DNA from: Candidatus Poribacteria bacterium
GTDB lineage: Bacteria > Poribacteria > WGA-4E > WGA-3G
Length of the DNA: 64,000 bases
Direction: 5' to 3'
Assembly (NCBI GenBank): GCA_022820835.1
Contig: JAJEET010000084.1
Coordinates: 1-64,000, forward strand
The position numbers were made by a program, and so were the translations under genes. Position 1 is the stretch's first letter. Each line of letters starts with the position of its first letter. This document shows positions 52,044 through 60,974 of this stretch, piece by piece. The notes under the pieces are model-generated. The model saw nothing but the letters and a program-made list of their open reading frames with translations, ran no database searches and was not told where the DNA came from.

Positions 52044-53816
52044 TTATACAATGTCCCCTAAATCGAATTCTTCTTCTTGTGTGAGTCGGAGTACTTCGTC
52101 AACGGTAGTCATTCCGGCAGCGACTTTACGCCAGCCGTCTTCGCGTAAACCTTTCATGCCTAATTGGACAGCGAGGCGGCGAATCTCACTTGTTGATGCG
52201 TGCTTGAGTGCCGTTGATCGTACTTCATCGTTCATGAGCAAAACTTCAAAGATGCCGATTCTGCCTTTATAGCCTCTCCCTCGACACTCTTTACAGTCGC
52301 TTCCTAATACGGCTCTCGGAATCTCAAGGTTGGACGGGATAGCAGGTCCACTGCCATTACTCCCGATGAGTGCTTCCAATTCCTGCATCTCAGGTGGATA
52401 CATTTCACAACACGCTTTGCAAATACGACGCGCCAACCGCTGTGCAATGACCCCTTCGACGGTAGAGGCGACGAGATACGGTTCAACGTTCATATCAATC
52501 AGTCGCGTAATTGCACCTGGTGCGTCGTTTGTATGGAGCGTACTAAATACAAGGTGACCGGTGAGCGATGTATGAACCGCCATTTCTGCAGTCTCATAGT
52601 CACGAATTTCACCAATCAGTACTTTATCTGGGTCCTGACGGAGGATGTGCCGGAGTCCAGCAGCGAAGGTGAAATTGATGTCTGGGTTGACCTGGATTTG
52701 GTTGATCCCCTCAAGTTCATATTCGACGGGGTCTTCAAGCGTGATAATTTTGATATCTGGCGAGTTAATCTCTTTCAGACATGCGTAGAGCGATGTTGTC
52801 TTTCCGCTACCGGTGGGACCGGTTGCGAGAATGATGCCGTGTGGTTTGCGAATCATACGTTGAAAGAGTTCGAGATTGTCTTCGGTCAATCCGAGTTCCG
52901 CAAGTCCGAAATCAATAGACTGCCGGTCAAGTATACGCAGCACAACGCTTTCGCCGTGAAGGGTTGCGACAGTCGGGACAGTTGAGACGCGAAGGTCTAT
53001 CTGTCTGTTCCCGACACTCGCGATCTGTCTACTAATTTTTCCGTCTTGGGGGCGTCTGCGTTCCGCGACATCCATCCCTGCCATGATCTTGATACGAGAA
53101 GTAATTGCAGATTGAAAATAGGCAGGCGGTTGCGGTTGATCTTCTAATACACCGTCAACGCGAAACCGGATTTTAAGTTGGGTCGGATAGGGTTCAATGT
53201 GGATATCACTTGCCCCCATACGAACTGCATCAATGATCATCTGGTCAACGGCGTGTATAACCGTCGGGTCTTGAATGAGATCATCGTCAATACCGAAGTC
53301 TTCAATCGTCTCACGTTCGAGGGTCGTCGTTGCACCGACAGGTCCCTTGATACCAGCACTCAACAGGCTCTCAGCGGTACGTCCGTAAAGACGAACAATT
53401 GCCGCCTCAATCTCTGCTGTATTCGCGAGGACAGGTATCACACGGCAATCCGTGATAAGCTCAATTTCGTCAATGAGGACAATATTCAGGACATCCACCA
53501 TTGCAATCGTAAGCTCATCGTCTTTTAGTTCAATGGGAACAACTTTGTTGCGGTATGCGAACCCTGGCGATACTTTTTCAAGTATCTCGGTTTCAGGGGC
53601 TATCCCTTCCAATTGGATGATCGGTGTCCCGTATTCGACACTCTTTGTAGCGAGGTCAAGGACATCAGAAGGTACGCCGTGTTTGGAAAGTGCAGCGGCT
53701 TCGGATGCACCGGTATCTTCCATTTCTGCGACAATGTTTGTATAGTCTTGCTCAGAGATGAGAGACGCTTGTCGCATCACCTCAACAATCGAAGCCGTAT
53801 TGTGTGTCTGTTGCAT
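52044..53816 (-). CDS. gspE: T2SS assembly ATPase GspE
   Basis: A 590-residue secretion ATPase. The N1E domain (ASIVEVMRQASLISEQDYTNIV...SPGFAYRNKVVPIELKDDELTIAMVD) is followed by IDAVRMGASDIHIEP, RIKIMAGMDVAERRRPQDGKI, Walker A ATGPTGSGKTTSLYACL, the Asp box TLEDPVEYELEGINQIQVN, Walker B PDKVLIGEIRDYETAEMAVHTSLTGHLVFSTLHTNDA, and a zinc module with two CxxC pairs (CKACCEMYP and CKECRGRGYKGRIGIFEV). It powers pseudopilus assembly. It is the first gene of the ten-gene operon. Confidence 0.96.
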   Translation of the reverse strand: MQQTHNTASIVEVMRQASLISEQDYTNIVAEMEDTGASEAAALSKHGVPSDVLDLATKSVEYGTPIIQLEGIAPETEILEKVSPGFAYRNKVVPIELKDDELTIAMVDVLNIVLIDEIELITDCRVIPVLANTAEIEAAIVRLYGRTAESLLSAGIKGPVGATTTLERETIEDFGIDDDLIQDPTVIHAVDQMIIDAVRMGASDIHIEPYPTQLKIRFRVDGVLEDQPQPPAYFQSAITSRIKIMAGMDVAERRRPQDGKISRQIASVGNRQIDLRVSTVPTVATLHGESVVLRILDRQSIDFGLAELGLTEDNLELFQRMIRKPHGIILATGPTGSGKTTSLYACLKEINSPDIKIITLEDPVEYELEGINQIQVNPDINFTFAAGLRHILRQDPDKVLIGEIRDYETAEMAVHTSLTGHLVFSTLHTNDAPGAITRLIDMNVEPYLVASTVEGVIAQRLARRICKACCEMYPPEMQELEALIGSNGSGPAIPSNLEIPRAVLGSDCKECRGRGYKGRIGIFEVLLMNDEVRSTALKHASTSEIRRLAVQLGMKGLREDGWRKVAAGMTTVDEVLRLTQEEEFDLGDIV

Positions 53817-53837
53817 AGTGTAGACGCTCTACTATCG

Positions 53838-53929
53838 GCTGGGTTTTTACCCAGCACGAGCAGTCCCTTTGTATTATTTTTGTCAGTCAATTGAATTTAA
53901 TTATGTTTGTTTAGGTAAGTAAGACGCAA
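53838..53929 (-). promoter_or_regulatory. Probable T2SS operon promoter and leader hairpin
   Basis: On the minus strand TTGCGT (53929-53924), an 18-base spacer and CATAAT (53905-53900) form a plausible promoter. Between it and gspE, a 7-bp hairpin (GCTGGGT / ACCCAGC, 53838-53855) would sit in the 5' leader about 22 bases before the start codon. Confidence 0.45.
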
Positions 53930-54033
53930 TAGTTACAAATTAGTTTAAGAAATCATCAACAATTACTATTCACAAACACCTGAAATAAGAGCTTTAGGGT
54001 TTACACAATTTCTCCATAATATCTCCTTATTGA

Positions 54034-54087
54034 AGGACTGCTGGCGAGGGAACAAATCTCGCCAGCAAAGGAGTTTGCATAAGTCCT
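54034..54087. repeat. Short hairpin element with AGGACT/AGTCCT ends
   Basis: A 9-bp GC-rich hairpin (GCTGGCGAG at 54040-54048, CTCGCCAGC at 54058-54066) is bounded by AGGACT and TTGCATAAGTCCT. The right end resembles the MITE termini at 28.7 and 39.8 kb. It lies just beyond the 3' end of the HEAT-like ORF. Confidence 0.45.
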
Positions 54088-54095
54088 GAGATTAT

Positions 54096-54410
54096 TTATT
54101 TTGCTTCTTCAATGCGTCGAATCGCCTTTCGTATATCAGACAATTCATCTATCGCGTTTGTTCGGACTTTTCTCGAATTATCGTTTAGACCAACGATTAA
54201 AGCATCTCGAATTGTGTTGGTGGACTGTCCATTTTCTGAGAGATCTTCGCCGATCTGTCCTAAAACATCAAGGACATCGTCGCGTGTACTCGATGACCCT
54301 TTCGTTTGGGCAGCGATGAGTGCTGGCACAACAAAAGCGAGTTCAGAGAGATCAGGGTCTTGTGCTTCTGCTATTGCGCCGTGAAATTGAAGGAACTGCC
54401 CGATCCTCAA
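54096..54410 (-). CDS. Small HEAT-like repeat protein
   Basis: A 104-residue helical protein from TTG 54410, preceded by a TAGGAAG ribosome-like sequence; an in-frame TAG five codons upstream limits the frame. Two HEAT/armadillo-like repeats are visible: LSELAFVVPALIAAQTK...DDVLDVLGQIGEDL and TIRDALIVGLNDNSRKVRTNAIDELSDIRKAIRRIEEA. There is no signal peptide. It could be a remnant of a longer HEAT protein, since such proteins usually have more repeats. It is last in a minus-strand series after the DUF3352 gene. Function unknown. Confidence 0.5.
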   Translation of the reverse strand: MRIGQFLQFHGAIAEAQDPDLSELAFVVPALIAAQTKGSSSTRDDVLDVLGQIGEDLSENGQSTNTIRDALIVGLNDNSRKVRTNAIDELSDIRKAIRRIEEAK

Positions 54411-54448
54411 ACCGAAGTCTTCCTACCGGCTGGATTGCGTAGGTTCAG

Positions 54449-56167
54449 TTATTGATTCTGCAGAGTCCAAATGATAAATGGAACATGTTTCGCGAATGCT
54501 TCGAGTGGAGTATCTTCCGCGGAAACCACAATTTCAAATGTGGCATCACTCTCCTCAATTGAAATCCACGCAAGAACTGGCGCGATTTCTTTTGAACTTA
54601 TGAGCATCTCGTCAAGCGTCGGTGTCCCTAATAAGGTTTCCAAAGCCCGCACGACATTCAGTTGTGCGAATGCGATGGGTGCTTTAGGTATCTGTTTTAG
54701 GTAAGGTGGCTGTTTATTATTTTTAACTGTATCAACGAGTGTACAGACCCCGTCCTCTGAGAATCCAAGAAGAAATAGATCATTTGCTTCGCTGTAGTAG
54801 ATGCTGGAATCAATTCCTGAGACAGTCGTGCCGTTGTAATCCGTTTGAGAAATAGAAATATTTTGTAGGTTAGACAAACTATTGCCGATTTGGTTCCATT
54901 TCATCGGATTCCTTGGGCTAAAAATAATGGCACCACTTGTTTCAACACTGCCGGCATCAAACTGAAAAGAGCCATCAAAGTCGAGATTCATGTTTTCCAA
55001 GGCTTGTGGATCGAAGTTCGTGAAATCAGGAACCGACAGAGCGATCTCGCCGGTCAAGCCTGGCATAACATCCGCTTCAAGGTTAAGGTTCAGTAACCCC
55101 TCGAAAAAGGAGATTGCTGCATAAGTGTCATCGTTCGCGCTTTTATGTATTTCGGTGCGAATCAGTTCCCAGACACTTTCCAAAATGCTCGGTGCGACAG
55201 CAACAAAGAGATCGTCTTCAGCCGACAGCGCGTGGGGTGTTATAAGTGTTTCGCCTTTCTTCAGAAACATACCGATTTCGTTATCGGGGAGATTCGGATC
55301 AAACTGGACATCTACTTGAAGGAGCGGTCCTTTTTCGAGTAGATTGAGTCGTATGAAAAGAGACTGAAATATCTCAAGACGCTTCCGGTCTACCTCATCC
55401 AAATCATTTATTAAAGATAAGGCGTGAGAGGTGTCAGCAAACGCGGTAACGACCCCGGATCCGAACTTCTTTGAAGACTCTGAGAATTCTCGGTTCTCAC
55501 GAATAGAGGGCGCATCTTTCCGATAGGTGTCCATCAACTTTTCAAAAGCACCTTCTCCCGCGCCAAGCACGAGAAAATCATTTACAAACCCGTACTTAAC
55601 AACGTTTCCTTCCATTTCCATCATGTTGTAGGTTGTTCGTTGGTACGCACCGGCGTTTGGGTGCCAGACAAATTCACCAGACATACCTACCAACCCTTCG
55701 AGGATTTTGGTGAAACGTTGGAGTTCACTGAGGTTGCCGCCGGAATGTATCACAAGTCCAATCTGCGGCGCGTTTGTCTGATCTAACCATACCGAGAGTC
55801 CAGTCCGGTAGCCGACCGTTTCAAGTACACTTTGTAAGTCTGTACTCAAGATCCCTTGTACCATTGTGATATATCGCTGCATGTCCTGCCAATTTGGAAT
55901 AGCATCTGGTAATTGTGCAAGGCTTTTTTCCCAATTTTCTGAGACTTCAATTTCACTGTAGATTTCATCAATATCCTGGAGCTGCAGGTAGAGGATGCTC
56001 TCTTTCGGCATAAAGTCTGTGACTTTTGCTGCATGTGCCAACGATGCTGTCAGCAGGAGTAGAACAACACCGCAAAGTTTGAGATGCCCGCACATGCAGC
56101 ACCCAAAATTTGTCACTTTCGATTGGATAGAAAATTGACTATTTTTTTCTAAAAAATTTGCTTTCAT
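54449..56167 (-). CDS. Exported DUF3352-like protein
   Basis: From ATG 56167 (GGAGG seven bases upstream; an earlier ATG at 56224 lies inside the symporter gene) the product is about 572 residues. A hydrophobic segment near residues 30-47 (LCGVVLLLLTASLAHAAK) is the signal. The mature part begins VTDFMPKESILYLQLQDIDEIYSEI and contains TDLQSVLETVGYRTGLSVWLD, DFLVLGAGEGAFEKLMDTYR and EFSESSKKFGSGVVTAFADT. This is the arrangement of DUF3352 proteins, which have no known activity. The C-terminus reads LEAFAKHVPFIIWTLQNQ. It follows the symporter gene by 16 bases, which suggests cotranscription. Confidence 0.7.
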   Translation of the reverse strand: MKANFLEKNSQFSIQSKVTNFGCCMCGHLKLCGVVLLLLTASLAHAAKVTDFMPKESILYLQLQDIDEIYSEIEVSENWEKSLAQLPDAIPNWQDMQRYITMVQGILSTDLQSVLETVGYRTGLSVWLDQTNAPQIGLVIHSGGNLSELQRFTKILEGLVGMSGEFVWHPNAGAYQRTTYNMMEMEGNVVKYGFVNDFLVLGAGEGAFEKLMDTYRKDAPSIRENREFSESSKKFGSGVVTAFADTSHALSLINDLDEVDRKRLEIFQSLFIRLNLLEKGPLLQVDVQFDPNLPDNEIGMFLKKGETLITPHALSAEDDLFVAVAPSILESVWELIRTEIHKSANDDTYAAISFFEGLLNLNLEADVMPGLTGEIALSVPDFTNFDPQALENMNLDFDGSFQFDAGSVETSGAIIFSPRNPMKWNQIGNSLSNLQNISISQTDYNGTTVSGIDSSIYYSEANDLFLLGFSEDGVCTLVDTVKNNKQPPYLKQIPKAPIAFAQLNVVRALETLLGTPTLDEMLISSKEIAPVLAWISIEESDATFEIVVSAEDTPLEAFAKHVPFIIWTLQNQ

Positions 56168-56183
56168 CGTAGACCTCCGTGTT

Positions 56184-57881
56184 CTAAGGTAGGCGAATAT
56201 CTTCAACAAGTGCCTGTACTTCATCCGGTGGCGGCGGTGTTAAAGCTGCGACACCGATAGAGACAATGAAATTGAGTAGCATGCCGAGGGTTCCGATCCC
56301 TTCAGGTGAAATGCCCCACCACCAGTGATCTGGTGTATTCATCGCGGGGTCGATAAATTTGAAATAGATAATATACGCTGCAGTAAAGGTGATGCCGACA
56401 ATCATACCACTGACGGCTCCGGCTTTGTTCATCCGCTTAGAGAAGATGCCCATAACAATAGCGGGGAAGAACGAACTCGCCGCAAGTCCGAAGGCGAATG
56501 CCACGACTTGCCCTACAAATCCGGGTGGATGAATCCCAAAATATCCAGCGATACAGACAGCCACACCGGCTGCGATGCGTGCAGCCAGTAACTCCTGTTT
56601 CTCCGATAATTTGGGTGCAATGCTCCCTTTAAGTAAATCGTGCGCGATTGCCGTAGAGATCACTAATAACAAACCTGCAGCTGTTGACAATGCTGCAGCC
56701 AACCCACCCGCGGCAACTAACCCCACAACCCAATTTGGGAGTTTCGCTATTTCAGGATTCGCCAGCACCATGATGTCTGGATCAATCGTGAGTTCATTCT
56801 CGACATCGGACTTCTCCCCTCGGTACTGGATGCGTCCATCGCCGTTTGTATCATTAAATTCGATCAATCCTGTCGCTTCCCAATTCTTAAACCACTCCGG
56901 TACATCTTCATATCTGACATCTGTTAGTTCGCCATTCTGTTCAAATCTGACGGTTTGGAGGAGATTTGTCCGGGCAAACACGGCAACTGCTGGTGCGGTC
57001 GTATAAAGAATCGCAATGAACAGCAGTGCCCAGCCTGCAGATATCCTTGCTTCAGAGACTTTTCGTACCGTATAAAATCGGATAATCACATGTGGGAGTC
57101 CTGCTGTTCCGAGCATCAATGCCGATGTGATGAAAAAGACATCGATAGTGCTTTTACTGCCATCTGTATATAAGTTAAATCCGAGTTCCTCACTCAAACC
57201 GTTAAGGCGATCCAGAAGATATAACCCTGAACCGTCCGCCACTTTTCCCATCAATCCAAGCTGCGGGATAGCGTTGCCTGTAATCAGGATAGAGATAAAA
57301 ATAGCAGGCACGAGAAACGCAAAAATGAGCACACAATATTGTGCCACCTGTGTGTAGGTAATGCCTTTCATGCCGCCAAGTACGGCATAAAAGAACACAA
57401 TCCCCATTCCGATCAGTACGCCCGTTTCGACATTGACACTCAGGAACCGGGAAAACACAATACCGACACCACGCATCTGTCCCGCCACGTAGGTAAACGA
57501 CACGAAAATTGCACAGACCACCGCGACAATCCGCGCCAATTGTGAGTAATACCGATCGCCTACGAAATCGGGAACAGTATATTTACCGAATTTTCGGAGA
57601 TAGGGTGCCAGTAACAATGCCAGTAGTACGTATCCACCTGTCCATCCGAGTAGATAAACAGAACCGTCGCGCCCCATAAATGAGATAAGTCCTGCCATTG
57701 AAATGAAAGAGGCGGCACTCATCCAATCCGCTGCGGTCGCCATTCCGTTGACAAGCGGGTGCACGTTGCTCCCCGCAACATAGAAATCACCTGTCGATCG
57801 TGCCTTCGACCAGAGTGCGACACCGATATACAACGCGAAGGAGAGTGCCACCATTACGAATGTCCATGCTTGTACGTTCAT
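56184..57881 (-). CDS. Sodium:solute symporter, VC_2705/ActP-like
   Basis: A 565-residue SSS-family transporter with about 13 membrane helices. Landmarks: WTFVMVALSFALYIGVALWSKARSTGDFYVAGSNVHPLVNGMATAADWMSAASFISMAGLI, VPDFVGDRYYSQLARIVAVVCA, GMKGITYTQVAQYCVL, GLAAALSTAAGLLLVISTAIAHDLLKG. The pairing with a DUF4212 small subunit is diagnostic of the VC_2705 subfamily of putative cation/organic-acid (acetate-like) symporters. An extramembrane loop (about 312-375) carries FNDTNGDGRIQYRGE, an EF-hand-like Asp-x-Asn-x-Asp pattern. Its ATG overlaps the DUF4212 stop. Acetate is a plausible substrate given acs in the window, but this is inference. Confidence 0.92.
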   Translation of the reverse strand: MNVQAWTFVMVALSFALYIGVALWSKARSTGDFYVAGSNVHPLVNGMATAADWMSAASFISMAGLISFMGRDGSVYLLGWTGGYVLLALLLAPYLRKFGKYTVPDFVGDRYYSQLARIVAVVCAIFVSFTYVAGQMRGVGIVFSRFLSVNVETGVLIGMGIVFFYAVLGGMKGITYTQVAQYCVLIFAFLVPAIFISILITGNAIPQLGLMGKVADGSGLYLLDRLNGLSEELGFNLYTDGSKSTIDVFFITSALMLGTAGLPHVIIRFYTVRKVSEARISAGWALLFIAILYTTAPAVAVFARTNLLQTVRFEQNGELTDVRYEDVPEWFKNWEATGLIEFNDTNGDGRIQYRGEKSDVENELTIDPDIMVLANPEIAKLPNWVVGLVAAGGLAAALSTAAGLLLVISTAIAHDLLKGSIAPKLSEKQELLAARIAAGVAVCIAGYFGIHPPGFVGQVVAFAFGLAASSFFPAIVMGIFSKRMNKAGAVSGMIVGITFTAAYIIYFKFIDPAMNTPDHWWWGISPEGIGTLGMLLNFIVSIGVAALTPPPPDEVQALVEDIRLP

Positions 57882-58159
57882 GATTGCGCCTCGTCCTCCT
57901 CATTTTTTTGCTGTGTATATTTCTTCTCCAAACGATTCATCAGCCATGCATAAACAAAGATAAGCTCGACGAAAATCCAGATGGATGCCTGTTGTGAAAA
58001 ATAGAAGCCGAGTCGATATCCGCCGAATTGAATTTTGTCGAGTTGTTCCACGAATACAATTGAACAGAGATACGAGGTGACGAACCATATTCCGAGTAAA
58101 ATGGCGAGATATTGCAGATTTTTCCGCCAATACGCCTTATTTCTTTCCGATGATTCCAT
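57878..58159 (-). CDS. DUF4212 symporter small subunit
   Basis: A 93-residue membrane protein with two helices (LAILLGIWFVTSYLCSIVFV about 17-36, and ASIWIFVELIFVYAWLMNRL about 57-76) and the family opening RNKAYWRKNLQYLAILLGIWF. DUF4212 proteins are always encoded beside VC_2705-type SSS symporters and are thought to be their small subunit. The stop overlaps the symporter start (ATGA). AAAGGAGG is an ideal ribosome site. It lies 15 bases after the AAA-nuclease gene, so the three genes may share a transcript. Confidence 0.93.
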   Translation of the reverse strand: MESSERNKAYWRKNLQYLAILLGIWFVTSYLCSIVFVEQLDKIQFGGYRLGFYFSQQASIWIFVELIFVYAWLMNRLEKKYTQQKNEEDEAQS

Positions 58160-58174
58160 AGGTTATATCCTCCT

Positions 58175-59794
58175 TTATTGTGCTGAGGGTTGTTCCTGTA
58201 CGACAGGGATCACGTAACTTCGAAGTCTTACACCTTCTATCATTTCTATCTCTACTCGCGGTTCTGGAGTCTTCCGATGATCGAAAACGACGTAGTAGCC
58301 TTGTGTCTCACCCTCCAATTTGAGGTAAGCGGTGAGCTGCTTTTTGCCCATCTGATAGCGGGTATCGCCTCGCCAAATCTTTGTTTCTACGATATATTTT
58401 TGGTTCTTGTGCGTAATGAGGAGATCCATTCTACCGCGTCCTGTTTCGACTTCAAAAGACAAGACACCACCTACACTCCGAGCAAAGAGGTCGAGATACG
58501 TGAGCAGAAGGTGTCGTCCCACGGATTCTTGTGGCGTATCCGGTACTTGCAGGATTTTGAAGCCAGCGCGTGCGATGAAGTCTCGGAAGTTATCCAGCAG
58601 CCGTTCCATGTCTATGCGTCCTGTGGTGGTAAGGTAGGCCTGAAAGCCTGCAATATTATCTTCGTGAAAGTATTCCCGTTCAAGTCCGTTCATCGTCGGT
58701 TTGAACGCTTGCATGATACGATAGAGATAGATGGGGTTGGCAATTTGGCACATGCCGTCGCTGTCTTCCGTGATAACTCCATAAGTCGCGAGTTCGCTGA
58801 TAATGTCATCGTCGATATTGAAGTCCAGACCTTCCTCGTAAGACATAATGTCCATTAGAATTCTTTGGAAACGCCGGTCTCTGCGGATATTGGTTGTCAG
58901 GTGCTGGATATTGGTATTTCGTTCGCGCAGCAGTTGCCTATGTGCTTGTAGAAAGTGGTCCGGGGTAATCGTCTCAGTTTTCGGAATGTCCAAATCTTCA
59001 GTGAGTATTTGCGCGAAGCGATTGACGAGCACCGGCTGACCGGCTGTCTGTTTATGGATGGATTCAACGACTTCGGGTGCGAAGGCTTGTCCAACTTCGG
59101 CTGTATACTGCCGCAACAACCCCTGTATCTGTTCAAGCGTGAAATTCGGCAAACGAAATTCGTCCTGGATATTGAACGGAGAGACGGACCGGTCATAGTC
59201 GAGCTGCGCAATGCTCTTCACCCCTACGATGCCTACACTATGGGGACATTGCATCTCCTCAGAAAGATAAATCTGGCGGAGTGAATACAGGAAATCACTC
59301 ACGACAGTTTGTGGGATACCATCAAATTCGTCAATGAGGAGGACAACCTTCGTGGAAGCGAGCCTTTGATTGCGAAAATCGTTGTCCAGAAAACTTTTAA
59401 GGTTTTCAAAGAACGCTTCCATCGAAAAATGATCGGTTAGCGTTGTGTTCTCTAAAAATTGCGTCAGTGCTTCAGAAGGTGCCTCGCCTCGTTTTTGGAA
59501 CACGCTCTTAATCTGCCTGTTAATCTGGTAATGGAGTTGTTGATAAAAAGTGATAGGTGCGGCGTTGCGCATCGTTTGGAAATCCAATTGAATCGGAAAA
59601 TAGGTTGGGTCTTCCGCTACAAGTGCTGCAAGTGCCAATCGGAAGAAGGTGGTCTTCCCGGTCTGGCGCGGTGCGAAGAGGACGATATACTTGCCATTTT
59701 TGACGCGGCTGATGAAATCGGTAATCTCCTCAGTGCGGGGAACAATATAGTGCTGCTCTGGTCGCACGCGACCTGTCGTACAAAAACTTCTCAT
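58175..59794 (-). CDS. AAA ATPase with C-terminal PD-(D/E)XK nuclease-like domain
   Basis: A 539-residue protein. The N-terminus RPEQHYIVPRTEEITDFISRV leads to Walker A VLFAPRQTGKTTFF (about 38-51) and Walker B KVVLLIDEFDGIP, in the AAA_35/archaeal-ATPase-like STAND family. Then come a winged-helix-like region (RRFQRILMDIMSYEEGLDFNIDDDIISELATYGVI) and a C-terminal domain GRGRMDLLITHKNQKYIVETKIWRGDTRYQMGKKQL. The last has the D...ExK core of PD-(D/E)XK nucleases. Similar ATPase-plus-DUF1703-like proteins are common, multi-copy and of unknown role; a defence or mobile-element function is inferred. A GGAGG site precedes the ATG. Confidence 0.85.
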   Translation of the reverse strand: MRSFCTTGRVRPEQHYIVPRTEEITDFISRVKNGKYIVLFAPRQTGKTTFFRLALAALVAEDPTYFPIQLDFQTMRNAAPITFYQQLHYQINRQIKSVFQKRGEAPSEALTQFLENTTLTDHFSMEAFFENLKSFLDNDFRNQRLASTKVVLLIDEFDGIPQTVVSDFLYSLRQIYLSEEMQCPHSVGIVGVKSIAQLDYDRSVSPFNIQDEFRLPNFTLEQIQGLLRQYTAEVGQAFAPEVVESIHKQTAGQPVLVNRFAQILTEDLDIPKTETITPDHFLQAHRQLLRERNTNIQHLTTNIRRDRRFQRILMDIMSYEEGLDFNIDDDIISELATYGVITEDSDGMCQIANPIYLYRIMQAFKPTMNGLEREYFHEDNIAGFQAYLTTTGRIDMERLLDNFRDFIARAGFKILQVPDTPQESVGRHLLLTYLDLFARSVGGVLSFEVETGRGRMDLLITHKNQKYIVETKIWRGDTRYQMGKKQLTAYLKLEGETQGYYVVFDHRKTPEPRVEIEMIEGVRLRSYVIPVVQEQPSAQ

Positions 59795-59863
59795 GTTTTC
59801 CTCCCCTGCTATCTATTCTATCATATCCTCCCGTGAAAGTCCATCGTTAATTGCTCAAGTTTA

Positions 59864-60463
59864 TTAAGCCCGCGGTTGATAATTCTCTGGAAACATCAAT
59901 CGCTCGACGTGTTCAATCAAAATGTGCAAGACTTTGATATGGATTTCTTGGATACGGTCAGCCGTGTTACCTGGTGCGATCAGGCAGATGTCGCAGTATT
60001 GTTTAAGGCTCCCACCATCACCACCGAGCAGCCCGAAGACCTGCATCTCGCGCGATTTTGCCACCGTCGCTGCACGGACAACGTTTTCAGAATTCCCGCT
60101 GGTTGAAAGCACTACGAGCAGGTCACCGGGGTGTCCGAGTGCTGAAAGTGGACGTGCGAAGACCTCTGCGAATCCGAAATCGTTTGCGGTGCAGGTGATA
60201 TGTCCGGCATCGCTGAGTGCGATTGCAGGAAGTGGTCTCCGATCATCCCGGAACCTTCCAGTGCATTCCTCAGCAAAATGGATGGCATCGCACAAACTGC
60301 CCCCGTTTCCACATGTGAAGATTCTGCCTTGACGCTCGAACACGTCTCGCATCATCTCTGCTGTCTGCGCGATGGTTGCGATATTCTCAGGATTTTGGAC
60401 GAACCGGTTGAGTACGTCTTGTGCCTCTAACAACGCATCGCGAATGCTATTCAAGACATCCAT
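59864..60463 (-). CDS. gmhA: Sedoheptulose 7-phosphate isomerase (SIS domain)
   Basis: A 199-residue SIS-domain protein of the GmhA/DiaA class. Landmarks: IFTCGNGGSLCDAIHFAEECTGRFRDDRRPLPAIALSDAGHITCTANDFGFAEVFARPLSALG, LLVVLSTSGNSENVVRAATVAK, GDGGSLKQYCDICLIAPGNTADRIQEIHIKVLHILIEHVE. GmhA makes D-glycero-D-manno-heptose 7-phosphate for lipopolysaccharide core or other heptosylated glycans. The catalytic Glu (in AEECTGRF) and His (in IQEIHIKVLH) are present. No other heptose genes are adjacent. It is followed by the AAA-nuclease gene on the same strand, whose start lies about 70 bases upstream of nothing shared, so it is probably separate. Confidence 0.88.
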   Translation of the reverse strand: MDVLNSIRDALLEAQDVLNRFVQNPENIATIAQTAEMMRDVFERQGRIFTCGNGGSLCDAIHFAEECTGRFRDDRRPLPAIALSDAGHITCTANDFGFAEVFARPLSALGHPGDLLVVLSTSGNSENVVRAATVAKSREMQVFGLLGGDGGSLKQYCDICLIAPGNTADRIQEIHIKVLHILIEHVERLMFPENYQPRA

Positions 60464-60570
60464 AATTTCTTATCCTTCAAAGCAATAAAGCTAATAAACA
60501 TCAGCATCCCAGTTATCTTATGGTCATTTGATACTACTTTAACGTGAGTTTGATAAAAGAAATGGATTCT

Positions 60571-60804
60571 TGTAGGTTGGGTTGAGCGGTAAAACCACAG
60601 AGGCATTTTCGTTATACATAATCTTCCATTCTTCAATCAACCGTTGAGATAGATAAGTTTAGCGAAACCCAACATTCTAAACCGTGTGGGTCTCATAATC
60701 CGTTGGGTTTCATTCAGTTTTTGGTAATTTCAGGTTTCTCTGTTTCCTTGAAAACGCTGTGCTGTGTACAATTTTTAGTAGATTTCCGTTCAACCCAACC
60801 TACG
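60571..60804. repeat. Inverted-repeat element with GTAGGTTGGGTTGA ends
   Basis: The left end TGTAGGTTGGGTTGAGCGG (60571-60589) and right end CCGTTCAACCCAACCTAC (60786-60803) are near-perfect inverted repeats. Inner AAACCCAAC and GTTGGGTTT words repeat the theme. It is non-coding. A separate hairpin, GGTTCGGTT-TCCT-AACCGAACC (60868-60889), follows. These occupy most of the 510-base gap 60464-60974; I see no gene there. Confidence 0.6.
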
Positions 60805-60974
60805 GGACTAACCGAACCATAAGTGTCAATTTTAAAAAAAATAACTGCCTCAGCCCCAGGTCCGGTAGGTTCGGTTTCCTAACCGAACCCGATCCTACGC
60901 GAAAACCTTGAAGACTTCATAACCCTCTTTAGTCCCGTAGGGTTTTTGCTTGGGTGTTTCTTCAGCATGTTTAT

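Noticed and set aside
54096..54448. HEAT-like ORF as a frameshifted tail of the DUF3352 gene
   Set aside because: The DUF3352 protein ends naturally and the HEAT sequence has a different fold; an in-frame stop separates it from upstream.
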